In this document: in pieces, positions 1-12,835 of the stretch
Position numbering within the stretch: position 1 is the stretch's first letter
Layout: each line of letters begins with the position of its first letter
Source: Cacajao melanocephalus
Taxonomy: Eukaryota > Chordata > Mammalia > Primates > Pitheciidae
Assembly (NCBI GenBank): GCA_963573385.1
Contig: CAUYLG010070691.1
Span: forward strand, 1 to 64,000
DNA: 64,000 bases
Direction of reading: 5' to 3'
The notes under the pieces: model-generated
The model's database searches: none
Seen by the model: the letters and a program-made list of their open reading frames with translations, nothing else
Told to the model about the DNA's origin: nothing
Translations under genes and position numbers: made by a program

Positions 1-2110
1 TCAAAACAATAAAAGCTATTTACGACAAACCTACAGCCAATATCGTACTGAATGGGCAAAAACTGGAAGCATTCCCTTTGAAATCCAGCACTAGACAAGG
101 ATGCCATCTGTCACCACTCCTATTCACCATAGTATTGGAAGTTCTAGCCAGAGCAATTTTCCTCTTAGGAAAAGAGGAAGTCGAATTGTGTCTATTTGCA
201 GATGACATGATTGTATATTTAGAAGACCCTATCATTTCAGCCCAAAATCTCCTTAAACTGATAAGAAACTTCAGCAGAGTCTCAGGATACAAAATCAATG
301 TGCAGAAATAACAAGCATTTCTATACACCAATAACAGACAAACAACCAAATCAGGAGCGAACTCCCATTCACAATTGCTACAAAGAGATAAAATACCTAG
401 GAATACAACTAACAAAAGATGTAAAGGACCTCTTCAAGGAGAACTACAAACCACTGCTCAAGGAAATAAGAGAGGATACAAACAGATGGAAAAACATTCC
501 ATGCTCATGGTTAGGAAGAATCAATATTGTGAAAATGGCCATACTGCCCAAAGTAATTTATAGATTCAACACTATCCCCATCAAACTACCAATGACCTTC
601 TTCATAGAACTGGAAAAAACCACCTTAAACTTCATATGGAACCAAAAGAGAGCCCACACAGCCAAGTCAATTCTAAGCAAAAAGAACAAAGCCGGAGGCA
701 TCATGCTACTACAAAGCTACAGTAATCAAAACAGCATGGTGCTGGTACCAAAACAGAGATATAGACCAATGGAACAGAACAGAGGCCCTGGAGGCAACAC
801 CACACATCTACAAGCATCTGATCTTTGACAAACCTGACAAAAGCAATGGGGAAAGAATTCCCTGTTTAATAAATGGTGTTGGGAAAACAAGCTAGCCATG
901 TGCAGAAAGCAGAAACTGGACCCCTTCCTGATACCTTACACTAAAATTAACTCCAGATAGATTAAAGACTTAAACATAAGACCTAAAACCATAAAAACCC
1001 TAGAAGAAAATCTAGGCAAAACCATTCAGGACATAGGCACAGGCAAGGACTTCATGACTAAAACACCAAAAGCGTTGGCAACAAAAGCCAAAATAGACAA
1101 ATGGGACCTAATTAAACTGCAGAGCTTCTGCACAGCAAAAGAAACAATCATAAGAGTGAACTGGCAACCAACAGAATGGGAAAACATTTTTGCAATCAAC
1201 CCATCTGACAAAGGGCTAATAAATATCCAGAATCTACAAAGAACTAAAACAGATTTACAAGAAAAAAAACCCATCCAAAAGTGGAGGAAGGATATGAACA
1301 GACACTTTTCAAACGAAGACATATATGAGGCCAACAAACATAGGAAAAAATGCTCATCATCACTGATTATTAGAGAAATGCAAATCAAAACCACATTGAG
1401 ATACCACCTCACGCAAGTTAGAATGGCGATCATTAAAAAATCTGGAGACAACAGATGCTGGAGAGGATGTGGAGAAATAGGAACAATTTTACACTGTTGG
1501 TGGGGGTGTAAATTAGTGCAACAATTGTGGAAGACAGTGTGAGCACTTCCTCAAGGACCCAGAAATAGAAATCCCATTACTAGGTATATATGCAAAGGAT
1601 TATAAATCATCCTATTATAAAGACACATGCACATGTATGTTAATTGTGGCACTGCTTACAATAGCAAAGACCTGGAACCTACCCAAATGCCCATCGATGA
1701 TAGACTAGACAAGGAAAATGTGGCACATATACACCATGGAATACTATGCAGCCATAAAAACCTACAAGTTTGTATCCTTTGTAGGGACATGGATGAATCT
1801 GGAAACGATCATTCTCAGCAAACTGACACAAGAACAGAAAATCAAACACCACATGTTCTCATAGGGTGGGTGTTGAACAATGAGAACACATGGACACAGG
1901 GAGGGGAGCATCACACACTGGGGTGTGTTGGGGGGTCCAAGGGAGGGACAGTTGGGGAGGTCGGGGAGGGATAACATAGGGAGAAATGCCAGATGTAGGT
2001 GACGGGGGGATGGACGCAGCAAACCACATTGCCATGTGTGTACCTATCCAACAATTCTGCATGATCTGCACATGTACCCCAGAACCCAAAGTACAATAAT
2101 AATAACAAAA
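1..2110 (+). mobile_element. 5'-truncated LINE-1 (L1PA-like): ORF2 3' half and 3' UTR
   Basis: Broken open frames read as L1 ORF2 protein. A reverse-transcriptase active-site motif FADDM starts at about nt 195 (residues [11 protein letters not shown]). Further frames run to 828, and the C-terminal cysteine motif (CWRGCGEIG, then HCWWGC) lies at about 1456-1515. Several stops and frame shifts break it, so it is dead. The 3' UTR follows, with the typical G-rich tract near 1915-1970 and an A-rich end near 2095-2113. The element enters from beyond the left edge, so its full length is unknown. A small deletion shortens the segment between the cysteine motif and the 3' UTR (about 1545-1585). Confidence 0.93.
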
Positions 2111-2113
2111 AAA

Positions 2114-2275
2114 ATTATCCAGGGGTGGTGGTGCATGCCTGTAATCCCAGCTACTTTGGAGGCTGAGGCAGGAGAATCGCTTGAATCCAGGAGGTGGAAG
2201 TGCCATTGCACTCCAGCCTGGGCAACAAGAGTAAAACTTTGTCTCAAAAAATAAATAAATAAATAAAATAAACAA
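2114..2275 (+). mobile_element. Alu right-arm fragment with AAAT-rich tail
   Basis: The sequence begins inside an Alu (GGTGGTGCATGCCTGTAATC) and runs through the right monomer to CACTCCAGCCTGGGCAACA and an AAAT-repeat tail. It abuts the A-rich end of the L1, which was probably its insertion site. The left monomer is missing. Confidence 0.9.
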
Positions 2276-5200
2276 ACATATATCTCCCTTTTGGCCTATT
2301 ACAACTAGATCAAGCTGATATCCTGAAGTTGCTAGCTTGTAATCAGTAGAAATTCTAAAAGGAGGAATGGAAATGCCCTAATCTCTAGTCTTCAAAACTA
2401 TTAGACATTAAGGAAAAGAAAGCCAAGTTTTTATTCTTCCAGAAATGCTGAATAGCATTTCTTATCCCATCATCTCAAGACATACACGTTTTCTCTCTTT
2501 AACGACAGAGATCAATTTTTATAATAAAACATAAGCCAACGAGGGATCAGCGATAGGGCTGTCATTTATCCTAAAGTGTTATTTTTTGGTTCTTTGATGT
2601 GCTTATACAGAGAACACAAACACAGAGGCACTGCTAAACTCTCTGAACCTGAATGTTTCCTCCAGGTAAATTTGAGAAAAAAATATGTACAGATTACATA
2701 CTCTCTCGATTTTGGGAGATTTGAAGGGGGCTCAGCAGAATATTGTAAATTTAACATTTCCAATGTAGTCATTGTCTGGTTTTTCCCCCCTTATTTCCAG
2801 AACCTTTCTGAATATTTGTGAAATGATAGTGTTCTAAAGTCTAAGGTGGACAGTACAAATAGAACTTAATACTTCAATTTATATCAATGTATATTTACAT
2901 CAGATTATGTGTATCTCAAGTCATTCACTGTTTTTTTTTTTTTAACAGAAATTGCAGATGAAGTTTCTTACACAACAGTTTAAAGTCGCTCAGAAAAAGC
3001 ACTCGAAAAGAGTCGCAAGATCATGGAGTGAATTCAAAGTGCTTTGTGCCTTGAGAGCACTGAACTGATACAGTGATAAGAATAATGGTTGGAGACTAGG
3101 TATAATTCTTCAAGTCTCAAAGGAAATTACAGAAAATTTCCATTTTGGCAGCTGAGATAAAAATGATCAAGGAAGAAGAGGTTTTGTCTTCTAGGCATTA
3201 GAGTGGCCTGCTGCTTCCTAGTCGTGGGGACTGGAGTCAATGCAGAATGGGTAACTGGCCCCTCTCCTGTGGCTTCCAGAGTGTGGTTTGCCGTGCAGTG
3301 AAGTAACATGCCTGCAAACTCACTTTGACTGCAGCAAGCTCTCACCAGCTAAAATGATTTGGTGTGAAGGTTCTACAGAGACACACATCCCCATCAGAAG
3401 GACTGTGTTGCTGATGTTTAGATTGACCCCAACTTCCCCTATATAGAGTGAAATGCTTTGCTATTGAGGACAAGCATTTTCTCAGCTGAAGAACCTGCAA
3501 AATCTTTGTACTTAATTGATTTGATGTAAAATTAAGGGTAAGACTGTTTGTCATATGAAGAAATGAAATCCTATTTCCATCCATTCATAAAAGATAAATA
3601 AAGCTTGGCATGAAATAGAGCTGACTGCAGGAAATGGAAAATCTTACAAGTTGTGTATTATTTGAGTTTTGTTTCATTTTGAGGCATATTTTGGGTAAAC
3701 TGGGGGCAGTACTGGCTGGGTCCAGAGTAAATTTTACTAACATTGTCCTTCTCTGTCTGCTATGTAGGGAGTCTCTGTTCTGGTAGGTGGCATTGGGACT
3801 TTGTAGAAGCTGAAACTTTCTAGGCTCTGAAGTGACATTTTTCTCCAATTCCATTAATGTGAAATGCTGCTTCTTCTCTTTCCCCCTCACCCAGTATGCA
3901 GCTTAAAAGAGAGACAGTCACAGTTTAAAGTGTGATCCACAGTGGTCAGAAATTTGGATTCCATGTCAAAATACAAAAGTGTCATCTCCTCAACTTAAAG
4001 TATTTCTGAAAGTGAGGAACACAGTAGCACCTTTGGAATGCAGATCACTCAGACAACTTCCACCCCAAATAGTTCTCAATTCCACATGCAAAGCACGCTG
4101 GGGCTTAGCTGTGTGGAGCAACCCTGTGCCCCATGCCCACACATGTCCCTCCTGATCAGGCATCCTGGCAAAGGAGAGTCTTTAGTGAAAGAAAGTGAAC
4201 TTCCCTCCCACTCTCCCCATGCTGCTCCTCTGCTTCCTCTAGATGGTAAACACGAACATCTGAAGAAGCCCCTGAGCTCTGCAGCTCAGCAAGGCACACT
4301 CACCTCTCCTGTATTGTGGACCGAAAAGGCTCATCTCAGAAGTTGAGACTGATATGGAGAACTTGAACTGTGCAAACCTGCAGAGAACCCGGCATGGACC
4401 TGCTCTTAGGGGGTGCTTTAGCTCTTTTTATTCAGACCCCCTACTGGGTAGCCTGCTATATATGCAGGAATCTACACTAGGATGCTCAGTTAGTGAAATC
4501 CATCCGACTTTCTTTAGATGAAGGTTCTCCTTCCTGGAAAAGGGGCATTGAACTCCTCTGTTTTCATCAGGAGGACTGCTGAGGTTGGGAAGAAGAGAAT
4601 GGCTGGATTCAGAAAACTGAGGTTATTGGTGTACTTATCCTATGCGTAAAATTTCAAGAGGGTTGCTACAAATATCCAAATATTGAGTGGTTTTGAAACA
4701 AACATGAGGCATCAGGAAAATTCTTTTAAGGTAAAATTGAACAAATCCATGTTATAAAAAAGTTGTTTTAGGTTATTTTCCTCCCAATAAGAATTTTGCT
4801 AGAAAATTCAGTTCTCTCCAGAACTTCTTTTAAAATGTAGCAGGTTGCAATTCTTCAGCTGGTTAGAAGTTACCCATCAAAAGGTTGGACACTGTGCTTG
4901 AAAACTGTCCTTGGACCCTCTTCCCTTGGTGCTCAGTGCTGTGGTGTGACCTGGGTTCCTCTGGTCAGGGTACCTGCAGAATATCTCTGCCAAGGCTGGG
5001 GTTGCTTATGCATGAGAGACAGAACTGGAGGACCAGAGTGTGAACCTCTCCAACAGAGGAGACACTTCATTTAAGACAATATTTTCAACCTGTTTCTTCA
5101 CAAATATTATTTTCAAAACTGAATTTGCTAAATTGAAGCCAATCGGTTTGTAGTTTTGTAGCAACTACCAAACCAAAAGGCAGAGAGTTGACAGGGAGAA

Positions 5201-5306
5201 AAACAATGAGTTTGAATGTCTCACACTGTATAGACTCCATCCTTGAAAACTGGGGCCTCATATATCTGTATCTTTGCATTCATTTAATATGCAACAATCT
5301 TAATAG
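2276..5306. other. Intergenic DNA downstream of GABRG3, no feature resolved
   Basis: I see no exon, RNA gene or clear young repeat here. The short ORFs on both strands have no domain and no coding look. A minus-strand AATAAA occurs at 4432-4427, about 3 kb past the GABRG3 stop. It could serve as a distal polyadenylation signal but nothing else supports it. Confidence 0.5.
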
Positions 5307-5319
5307 GAATAAGCAGGCA

Positions 5320-6505
<1,186 letters not shown>

Positions 6506-7428
6506 TTTATCTACCTGTCTTTCACACTCTGGTGTTTGTTTCAAGATAACAGGTTATGAGCACTGTATACCTTTCTTTGCAAAATGAAGACAATGACTGA
6601 ATCCGTAATAATATGACGTAAGCTAGACACATACTCTGGGGCTGAGCCTCGGTCTAGTAAAAACAGCTCTTAAAGTGAAATGTTGTTGACCTAGTCCAAG
6701 AACCCAAAGTTCAAATATTGTTGCCCCTCACAAGTTAAAATAAAGTAATAACCTTCTGATGTTCAGAAATAATCATCTTTGACCCAACAACACGAGTGTT
6801 TTGAAAACCTTATTTTCTCCTCCAGTGGAAACCGTGGACAATGCCAGAGTACTCTTCCCAGGCCTAGAGCGACGTTATTAGGTAACCGGTGCCAGCTAAC
6901 AACGATGGTGCCGGAGCCAGAGAGGGCACAGAGAGAGGAGAATCGGGCTGAAACCCATCGCTGCTCACGCTAGAGCTCAGATAGCCCCGGCTGAGCCAGC
7001 AGGAGTGGGTCTCAGCCAGGGGTGGTTCAATACGCATGGGCACTACATCCAGGGCTGTGAAGGAAAGATGCAGAAGGACCAGGGGCCTGAGAGAGCATCT
7101 CAGACATTCGCTTGCACGTTTTACAGATTTCTTTGCAAGAGTAATCATCAGCTGCTTCCAACATCCAAAAAACCACTCAGAAACAACACCAAGCTATAAT
7201 TCAGTAGGGATAGCAAGAATATTACTTTGAAACTCAATTAGCACGAGTGCGTATGTGTGTGTGTGTGAGATACATAGTAGAAACCTTTGCTGAGTACTTC
7301 CTGTGTTGCTGAAAGGTCATTTATAACAAGATACACCGAGCAGTGTCCTTCCTTGCTACTCCTAATGGAGAAGCAACGGGAGGTCGAGTGTGAACCAAAC
7401 GCTCTTCACTCTTTACTGTGAGCAACCC
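6506..7428 (-). other. GABRG3: GABRG3 3' UTR and immediate downstream DNA
   Basis: This lies directly past the TAG stop on the minus strand, so at least the part next to 7428 is 3' UTR. I cannot place the cleavage site. A TATAAA variant signal sits at 7325-7320 about 105 nt past the stop, but no convincing GU-rich element follows it. A short (TG)n run lies at about 7252-7268. Confidence 0.55.
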
Positions 7429-7710
7429 CTAGAGATACAGGTACCCAACCCAGTAGACCAGGTTAAAGAGCAGGAAGGACGTGGGGAAGAAGACCCGGGA
7501 GTACGAGTCCAGCTCCAAGATGTCTATGTGAATACGACCTTTTCTCCAGGATCCTGATTTACATTCTTCATAGCAGCAGAAGAAGCTCTGACAGTCTTTG
7601 CCATCCAGACACTCATACACACAGGTATCTTCAAATTCCTGCCAGTAAACGGAATTGTTTAAAGTGATCATCGCAGGTGGTGGCGGCCTCATGTCCAGGA
7701 GGGAATAGTT
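7429..7710 (-). CDS. GABRG3: GABRG3 terminal coding exon (exon 10): end of M3-M4 loop, M4 and stop
   Basis: This exon encodes the last 93 residues of the GABA-A receptor gamma-3 subunit, a chloride-channel subunit of inhibitory synapses. The minus-strand reading starts [20 protein letters not shown] and ends in M4 ([20 protein letters not shown]) followed by TAG at 7431-7429. A cysteine-rich stretch ([18 protein letters not shown]) lies in the intracellular loop. In the paralogue gamma-2 the matching cysteines are palmitoylated and the region binds GABARAP, so the same role here is by homology. The basic segment after it (RKGRIHIDI) leads into M4. The acceptor is a pyrimidine-rich tract ending CTGCAG at 7713-7711. 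The exon starts in phase 0, which joins exon 9 exactly. The reading frame is open with no breaks. I recall the human protein having a Thr in the proline run where this has Pro, which is unverified. Confidence 0.97.
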   Translation of the reverse strand, partial: NYSLLDMRPPPPAMITLNNSVYWQEFEDTCVYECLDGKDCQSFFCCYEECKSGSWRKGRIHIDILELDSYSRVFFPTSFLLFNLVYWVGYLYL

Positions 7711-7858
7711 CTGCAGGCAACAAGAATGACACAACAATTACCGTGAAATGCAGTAAAAACACCCTGATGTGTATAAAGCAAAAGGTTCATATTACATCTG
7801 TCTCCTAAACAGGATGAATGGGCATGCCCATCCCCCACACCTCCCCATGCTGGAGAGA

Positions 7859-7957
7859 GCTGGTTTTTTTTTTGTTGTTTTTTTGTTTTTTGTTTTTAAG
7901 AAGCGGAAAGTTTAATAGGCAAGAAGGAAGGTAGAAGAAAGAAGGAAAAAAGGAAGA
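7859..7957. repeat. Poly-T run followed by a polypurine tract
   Basis: On the plus strand, 7864-7899 is almost all T with a few G. About 20 bases on, 7920-7957 is a nearly pure A/G run built from AAGG and GAAG steps. In the sense orientation of GABRG3 this is a polypyrimidine tract 200 bp downstream of nothing obvious. It may be the tail and edge of an old minus-strand insertion. Confidence 0.6.
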
Positions 7958-10084
7958 AGCTCCCCTGTACGGAGACAGAGGAGGGGGCTCCAAAGCTGAG
8001 AGAGGAAACCCCCGCCTTTTCACTCCTTGCAATTCTAATGCAAGGAAAACTGCATTGCAGTTTCAAATCTTGTATTTTGCAGATTGTTAATGAAGAAGTT
8101 TAAGCATATTTTTGAATGTGTATTAGTTATTTGAAGTCCCTATTCTGCCTACTTTTCTGTGGATTTGTAGTAAGTATGAACATGCTACATATTTATCTCT
8201 TAAATGTGAAACAGTATGCGTATTGAACTGTGGAGAGATAAATGTGTTCTGTTTTTCTAATTAGTGAGTAGTGAAAGGTCTGATGTGCAGGAGTGATGAG
8301 AGGACCCTCACAATCCATGTGATTCTGGTGAAAGGGAGCTTTTCCAGTGTGAGGTGGCTGGACACTGCTTACCATCTCGAAAGGCATAACCAAAAATATG
8401 CACACCTGCTGTGCTTTCTTTTCTACCTCCCAAGCCCTCTTCTTGACATGGGCAAGTCCAAGTGGAGCAGATAAAGGAGAGAGAACAATGTACTATTCAC
8501 TCCTAAATGAGAGGAATCATTCTTCACCCTGTGACATGGCTGCCGACTATCTTGTGAATTCTTCAGACAGGCTGAGCTCGTCTAAAAAACTATGAAGTGT
8601 GCACTACATTGAATTCTGTTGAGGGGATACATTTCCAAAGTGGACTGAATAATGGAAGAGAACTGAAAGGCACGTTTGCCTGCCTGCTTTGTTTCATTTG
8701 TGCCGGCTGAGCTGAGACAGGCATGTCAGTGGCAGCCGTGGGGGCTGACACCGAGGAGGGGTGGAGAGGGAACGCTTCTCAGCGGGCTGCCTGGCGAGGG
8801 CCTTCATCTGGGAGAGGCACTGCTAGGCAGAGGCCATCCGGATTTCCTTAGAAAGCATCGCGACAACCTCTTAGCCTTGCACCCAAAGATACGATCACAG
8901 GAAGACGTGGCACTGCTTTCCCTCCTTTCGGGCCTCAGTTTGATTGGACATGCTCACAGTCGTGGAGTCATAAATTGGAGACAGGTGCAAGTGCTGGTTG
9001 GGCACTCAGAGTCAGTACCTGCAGCCTGGTGCAAGGACTGGTGCGTTCTTGTAACTGGGAAGCATTTTTGTGTGAGGAGGGACCTACAGCAGGATGGCCC
9101 GGACCACATGTTCACAGGGCGTTGCTGCCTCCTCACACATGTAGCCACCAGCCTCTGCTACTAGTGGGGGTTCATGGTGCGGCTGCCCACCCTCTTCCTC
9201 CTCTGCCATCCTGATGAGGAGGCAGAAATAAAAGTCCTGCTATCTGTATGGCCCGAAGGTGGACATGTCTCTACTAGGTTAATGTTCTTTGCCCCAAATA
9301 GATGTAAACATCACCAGGGGTTTGCTAAAACATAGACGTTCCCTGCCTCTACCCCACTCCATTTAAGGGATCTGCCTCTTTTTGACAAGGTCCAGTAGGA
9401 AAGATGTGCCTTTATTAACAATTGCAATAAAGGTTTTCCTACATGTGTGCTTTGAAAGTGATCAGCCAGCCATTCATCCACGCATTGCTTCAGTCCCAAG
9501 CCTCTGTGTAGTTTCTTGCTATGTGGATGAAAGTGGGGGCTACTGGGGACACAGAGGAGAAGCCTACCGCTGCAAGGCAGAGCAGCCCCACAGGAAGATT
9601 CTGACTCAGACTGGGAGGCAGAAGGCTCTGCAGGTGTGGGGATGGCTCACCAGAGATCTAAAGGGCAACCCTTGGAGGCCACAGGCGAGGCAGTAGGACG
9701 GTTTCTGGAGCAAGAGAAAGCTCCATTTCACTTTATTTAGGGAACTAAAAACCCACAGTCACTGAAACACCTGTGGACAGTATTTACAATAATTAAAATA
9801 GCTCTTATTATGTCTCCGTAGTTCACTGATTTGAAGTGAAACAAATTCCATTTTATAAAGTTGAAGCAAAATGTGGGATGTCAAAAGCCCTAAACAGCTT
9901 AAGAATTTCTTTACTTGCCTCCTTCTCATTTGCCACGAAAATTTCAAACTATGCCCAAGATAGAGATTTCAGTGAATGATTCCCCAGAGTCCTCTGCAGC
10001 CCAGCTGGGTCCCTGACTCCCTCCTCTTGTCTGTGGGTATCGCGCGGCCCCCTGAGTGTCCTGGAGCCCCGTGCTTCCTGGGCA

Positions 10085-10170
10085 CATGTGCAGGTCCTCA
10101 GCCTTGCCTTCCACAGGTGAGGACAGGGGCGCAGAGCAACTAGAACAGCTCGCCCCAAGCCACACATGTG
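10085..10170 (+). repeat. MIR-like SINE core
   Basis: The string CACAGGTGAGGACAGGGGCGCAGAGCAACTAGAACAGCTCGCCCAAGCCACAC, in pieces, follows the MIR core pattern (ACAGATGAGGAAACTGAGGC, then CTTGCCCAAGGTCACAC). The match is diverged. Confidence 0.55.
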
Positions 10171-11089
10171 ACTGCTACTCATCACTCCGTGGCTGCTCAT
10201 TTCTGCTGCTTCGTGTTGGTCACGGTGGCTCCTGCACTAGCATCAGGCTGCAGACCGTTCAGAACCGAGTGGGAAAGCTGGCAGTTCTCACTCAGCAGAG
10301 GACACACTTCGTTTTCTTTGCCTCCAGCATCACTCCTGCTGCAGCTCTCTCCGGCTGGGTCTTCTCACCTGGCCTGGCACCCTTTCTGTCTGTGATTTCT
10401 TTTTCTATGTACTTTCTTCAAAGTCATTAAATTTTCCCACTTTTTCCTTTTCTTAAAAAAAATATTTCTGCCCATTTCGTGATATTATCTTTTTCTCTCT
10501 GTGTTAAAGGATTTTTTCTTTCTTTTGACAGCATCATTTCTGTACTAAAGATGTCCATGTTTCCTCCTGCCAACACCCAGGTCCTGGCTATGTGTGGTGA
10601 TGTACGCCCTCCCCCTCTGTTTTGGTCCCATGCCATTTGGAAGCCTTTGCTGGTGACATCTGTGTGTTTGCTGTGGTTTCCCGCAGCTGCAACAGTGATT
10701 TGTCCACTAACCTTCTGGATGAACTGTCATGATCCACACTTGCAGAGTGCAGATGACTATGTGGTCTCCTGACCCTGGGCTGGAAGTGTGCTGCATGGGA
10801 GGTCCTGACTGACAAGTAGCAAACCACCTGCGGCTTACGGGTGGTCTTGAAACATTCAATGCAATTAGTAAATTGTAATTAGTATACTATGTATAAAGGA
10901 ATAGAAGTCAGGAGTGTAAATAAAAGTTGTCATATAAAAGTTGTAGTTCACATCAGCAATTTAGAAATATATTTCTCGATTTTTCAGTAAAGCTACATTG
11001 TTACCTCTGGCCAAAAGAAATTTAGATGTGTTAACAGTTAAATGTAAAAAGTTTGTTTCTAAATTGTCAAACTTTGGTCAATATTTACA

Positions 11090-11190
11090 GGGCTTAATCT
11101 GCCCACACTTCAGTTTTCTCATTTGTGGAGAGGTTTGTTGTGAGAATAAAGTGAGTTGATACATGAAAGCACAAAGAACATAACAGGAAG
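11090..11190 (-). repeat. MIR-like fragment
   Basis: CAGTTTTCTCATTTGTGGAG followed by TTGTTGTGAGAATAAAGTGA matches the reverse-complement pattern of a MIR. It is short and diverged. Confidence 0.55.
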
Positions 11191-11559
11191 CAGAGTGCTC
11201 AAAAGAAAGTGAAGAGGGCCACGTCATCCCGAGGATAGAAGGACCTTCCAAAGCAGAACACAAGAAGTGAACACTGACAGATTTGACAGCATGAAACCAA
11301 ATGATACACAGAAAAAGGCACAGAAAGGGGAGTGGCAGTGTTGCCAATTCAAGCTGGAATAAAACCTACATGACAAACATTAATATCCTTAATATATTCT
11401 ATATGTGACTATATAAATTATATATTTTATAAAATACTATTTATATAATATATAATATATATGCAACTGTCAGATTGCTACTTTAAAATACTCATAAAAG
11501 TTAAAAAATATTCAAAAGCAATTCACAAAAATGGAAATGCAAATCAAAAATAAGCAAGT

Positions 11560-12120
11560 GACAATGTTATCAACAGTCAAGGAAGTGCCTACGAGAAAAG
11601 TTTGCAGAGATCATTTTCCTGCTGGACTATCACACTGAATGCAGTAAAGTTCCAGGATGGGGTGTCTGGCATTGCTGATGGGGCTAGCAGAGTGCTATTT
11701 GGCAAAGACCAAAGACCATGCAACCCCTCTTCTTAAACACTCTGCGTCTAAGAATTTACAACCAAGCAAATAGCCACAGGTGTATACAGATTGGTAGTGA
11801 TAAGAATGTAAATGCAAGCGAGAAAATGTGGAAAAGCCCAGTGTCCCACTGAGATTGCCTGTGACTCAATCATGAGCATATGATGCATTCATTAAAATGA
11901 TCCTATAAAATAATATTTGTGGCACAAAACTGAAGTGCATATTTTTGAGTTATAAAAGAGACTATAAGACAATACAAAGATCATAATTCAGTTTTTCTAA
12001 AATGCATAAACATTTATTATTTGAATGGCTAAAAAAGTCAGAGCTATATATACCACACACTAATCTCCACGTAGAAAGGCTATGATTACTCTTTTCCTCT
12101 AATTTCCAAACTGTCAAAGT
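11560..12120 (+). mobile_element. Old LINE-1 (L1M-like) 3' fragment
   Basis: The order of diverged blocks (CTAAGAATTTACAACCAAGC, AAATAGCCACAGGTGTATAC, then AATGATCCTATAAAATAATA) follows the 3' end of mammalian-wide L1s. No open frame survives. It ends about 160 bp from exon 9. Confidence 0.6.
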
Positions 12121-12278
12121 TTGGTTTTTAATATAATACCAGACACATTTTTAAGTGAGCACGCACATCACTCACTGGCCTTCAACACACACACGCATCA
12201 ACGGCAATGCATTTTTCAAATGCATTCTTAGTTTAGTGAAAGTTCTCAGAAATATTGCACCTGTAAGGCTATACATAC

Positions 12279-12338
12279 GGAGGAGGCTTGGAGGCTTATT
12301 CGCTCAGGAATCCATCTTGAGGAATCTGGATGCTGTAA
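12279..12338 (-). CDS. GABRG3: GABRG3 exon 9: 60-nt in-frame microexon of the M3-M4 loop
   Basis: This short exon encodes 20 residues, LQHPDSSRWIPERISLQASS, in the large intracellular loop between M3 and M4. The acceptor is TTCTTGTAG (AG at 12340-12339) after a pyrimidine-rich tract. The donor is TCC|GTATGT at 12278, with C rather than G at the last exon base, so it is weaker than its neighbours. It is phase 0 on both sides, so including or skipping it keeps the frame. It sits only 300 bp from exon 8. In GABRG2 a 24-nt exon at the same place in the gene is alternatively spliced (gamma-2 long and short forms). I recall human gamma-3 carrying a very similar peptide with small differences (LL for LQ, APS for ASS), which supports this as a real exon. 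The exon is too short to stand out as an ORF. Confidence 0.93.
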
Positions 12339-12638
12339 CTACAAGAAAAGAAGAAAAGTAATTAGGAAGCTGTCATGAACATTTGCATCCAAGATCACTC
12401 TTAAGAGCAATCTTTAGGGTATGACTAAACCAAACCACATCACTGGCAGGTGACACCAGAGACGCCTTCGAGTCACATTCAAATCTTCAGAACCCCTATC
12501 TGGTTTAAAAAAGTCTTGTTGAATTGGGTATTTATATCATGCTTTATATGATGCTTAGGAATACAGCTACATTTAAGCACACATTCAACTCACACAGCGC
12601 CCACTGCCTCCCGGAGAAGCTCTGTTACTGCAGCTCAC
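12339..12638 (-). other. GABRG3: GABRG3 intron 8 (300 bp)
   Basis: This very short intron runs from GTGAGC at 12638 to TTGTAG at 12339. No repeat is seen in it. Its shortness compared with the 4.6- to 31-kb introns around it places exon 9 close behind exon 8. Confidence 0.93.
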
Positions 12639-12835
12639 CGATGCTGTCTTCTTGGTGGTGGCTGGTTTCCTGCAGCTGGAATAGTAGTTGAGGGTGGCAT
12701 ACTCCATCAGCGCAGCGAAGACAAACAGGAAGCACACGGTCACAAAGAGGTCCATGGCGGTCACGTAGGACACACGCGGCAAGGACTTCCTGGCGATGGT
12801 GCTCAGGGTGGTCATGGTCAGCACCGTGGTGATGC
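12639..12835 (-). CDS. GABRG3: GABRG3 exon 8: M2 pore helix and M3
   Basis: This 197-bp exon encodes the pore-lining M2 helix ([20 protein letters not shown]), the M2-M3 linker ([13 protein letters not shown]), M3 ([21 protein letters not shown]) and the start of the intracellular loop ([16 protein letters not shown]). The acceptor is CTCTGCAG, with AG at 12837-12836. The first two bases complete the Gly codon begun in exon 7. The donor is TCG|GTGAGC at 12638, a strong site, and it ends on a codon boundary. The M2-M3 linker is the element that couples GABA binding to gate opening in this receptor family. The reading frame is open. The ORF continues past the donor into intron, and those extra residues are not protein. 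Confidence 0.97.

Larger units (their letters stand above)
7711..12278 (-). other. GABRG3: GABRG3 intron 9
   Basis: This 4.6-kb intron starts with donor GTATGT at 12278 and ends with CTGCAG at 7711. Recognisable contents are a poly-T plus polypurine block (7859-7957), MIR-like pieces, an AT-rich tract (11395-11470) and an L1M segment. The stretch 8040-10080 shows no repeat I can name. The 162-residue plus-strand ORF at 8676-9164 has no domain and lies in intron, so I do not call it a gene. Confidence 0.9.

Noticed and set aside
4427..4432. Minus-strand AATAAA as the GABRG3 polyadenylation signal
   Set aside because: It is 3 kb past the stop with no supporting downstream element visible. Single hexamers are common by chance.
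8676..9164. 162-residue plus-strand ORF
   Set aside because: It lies in intron 9 of GABRG3. It has no domain, no splice context and no repeat or family likeness. Its length is ordinary for GC-richer noncoding DNA.
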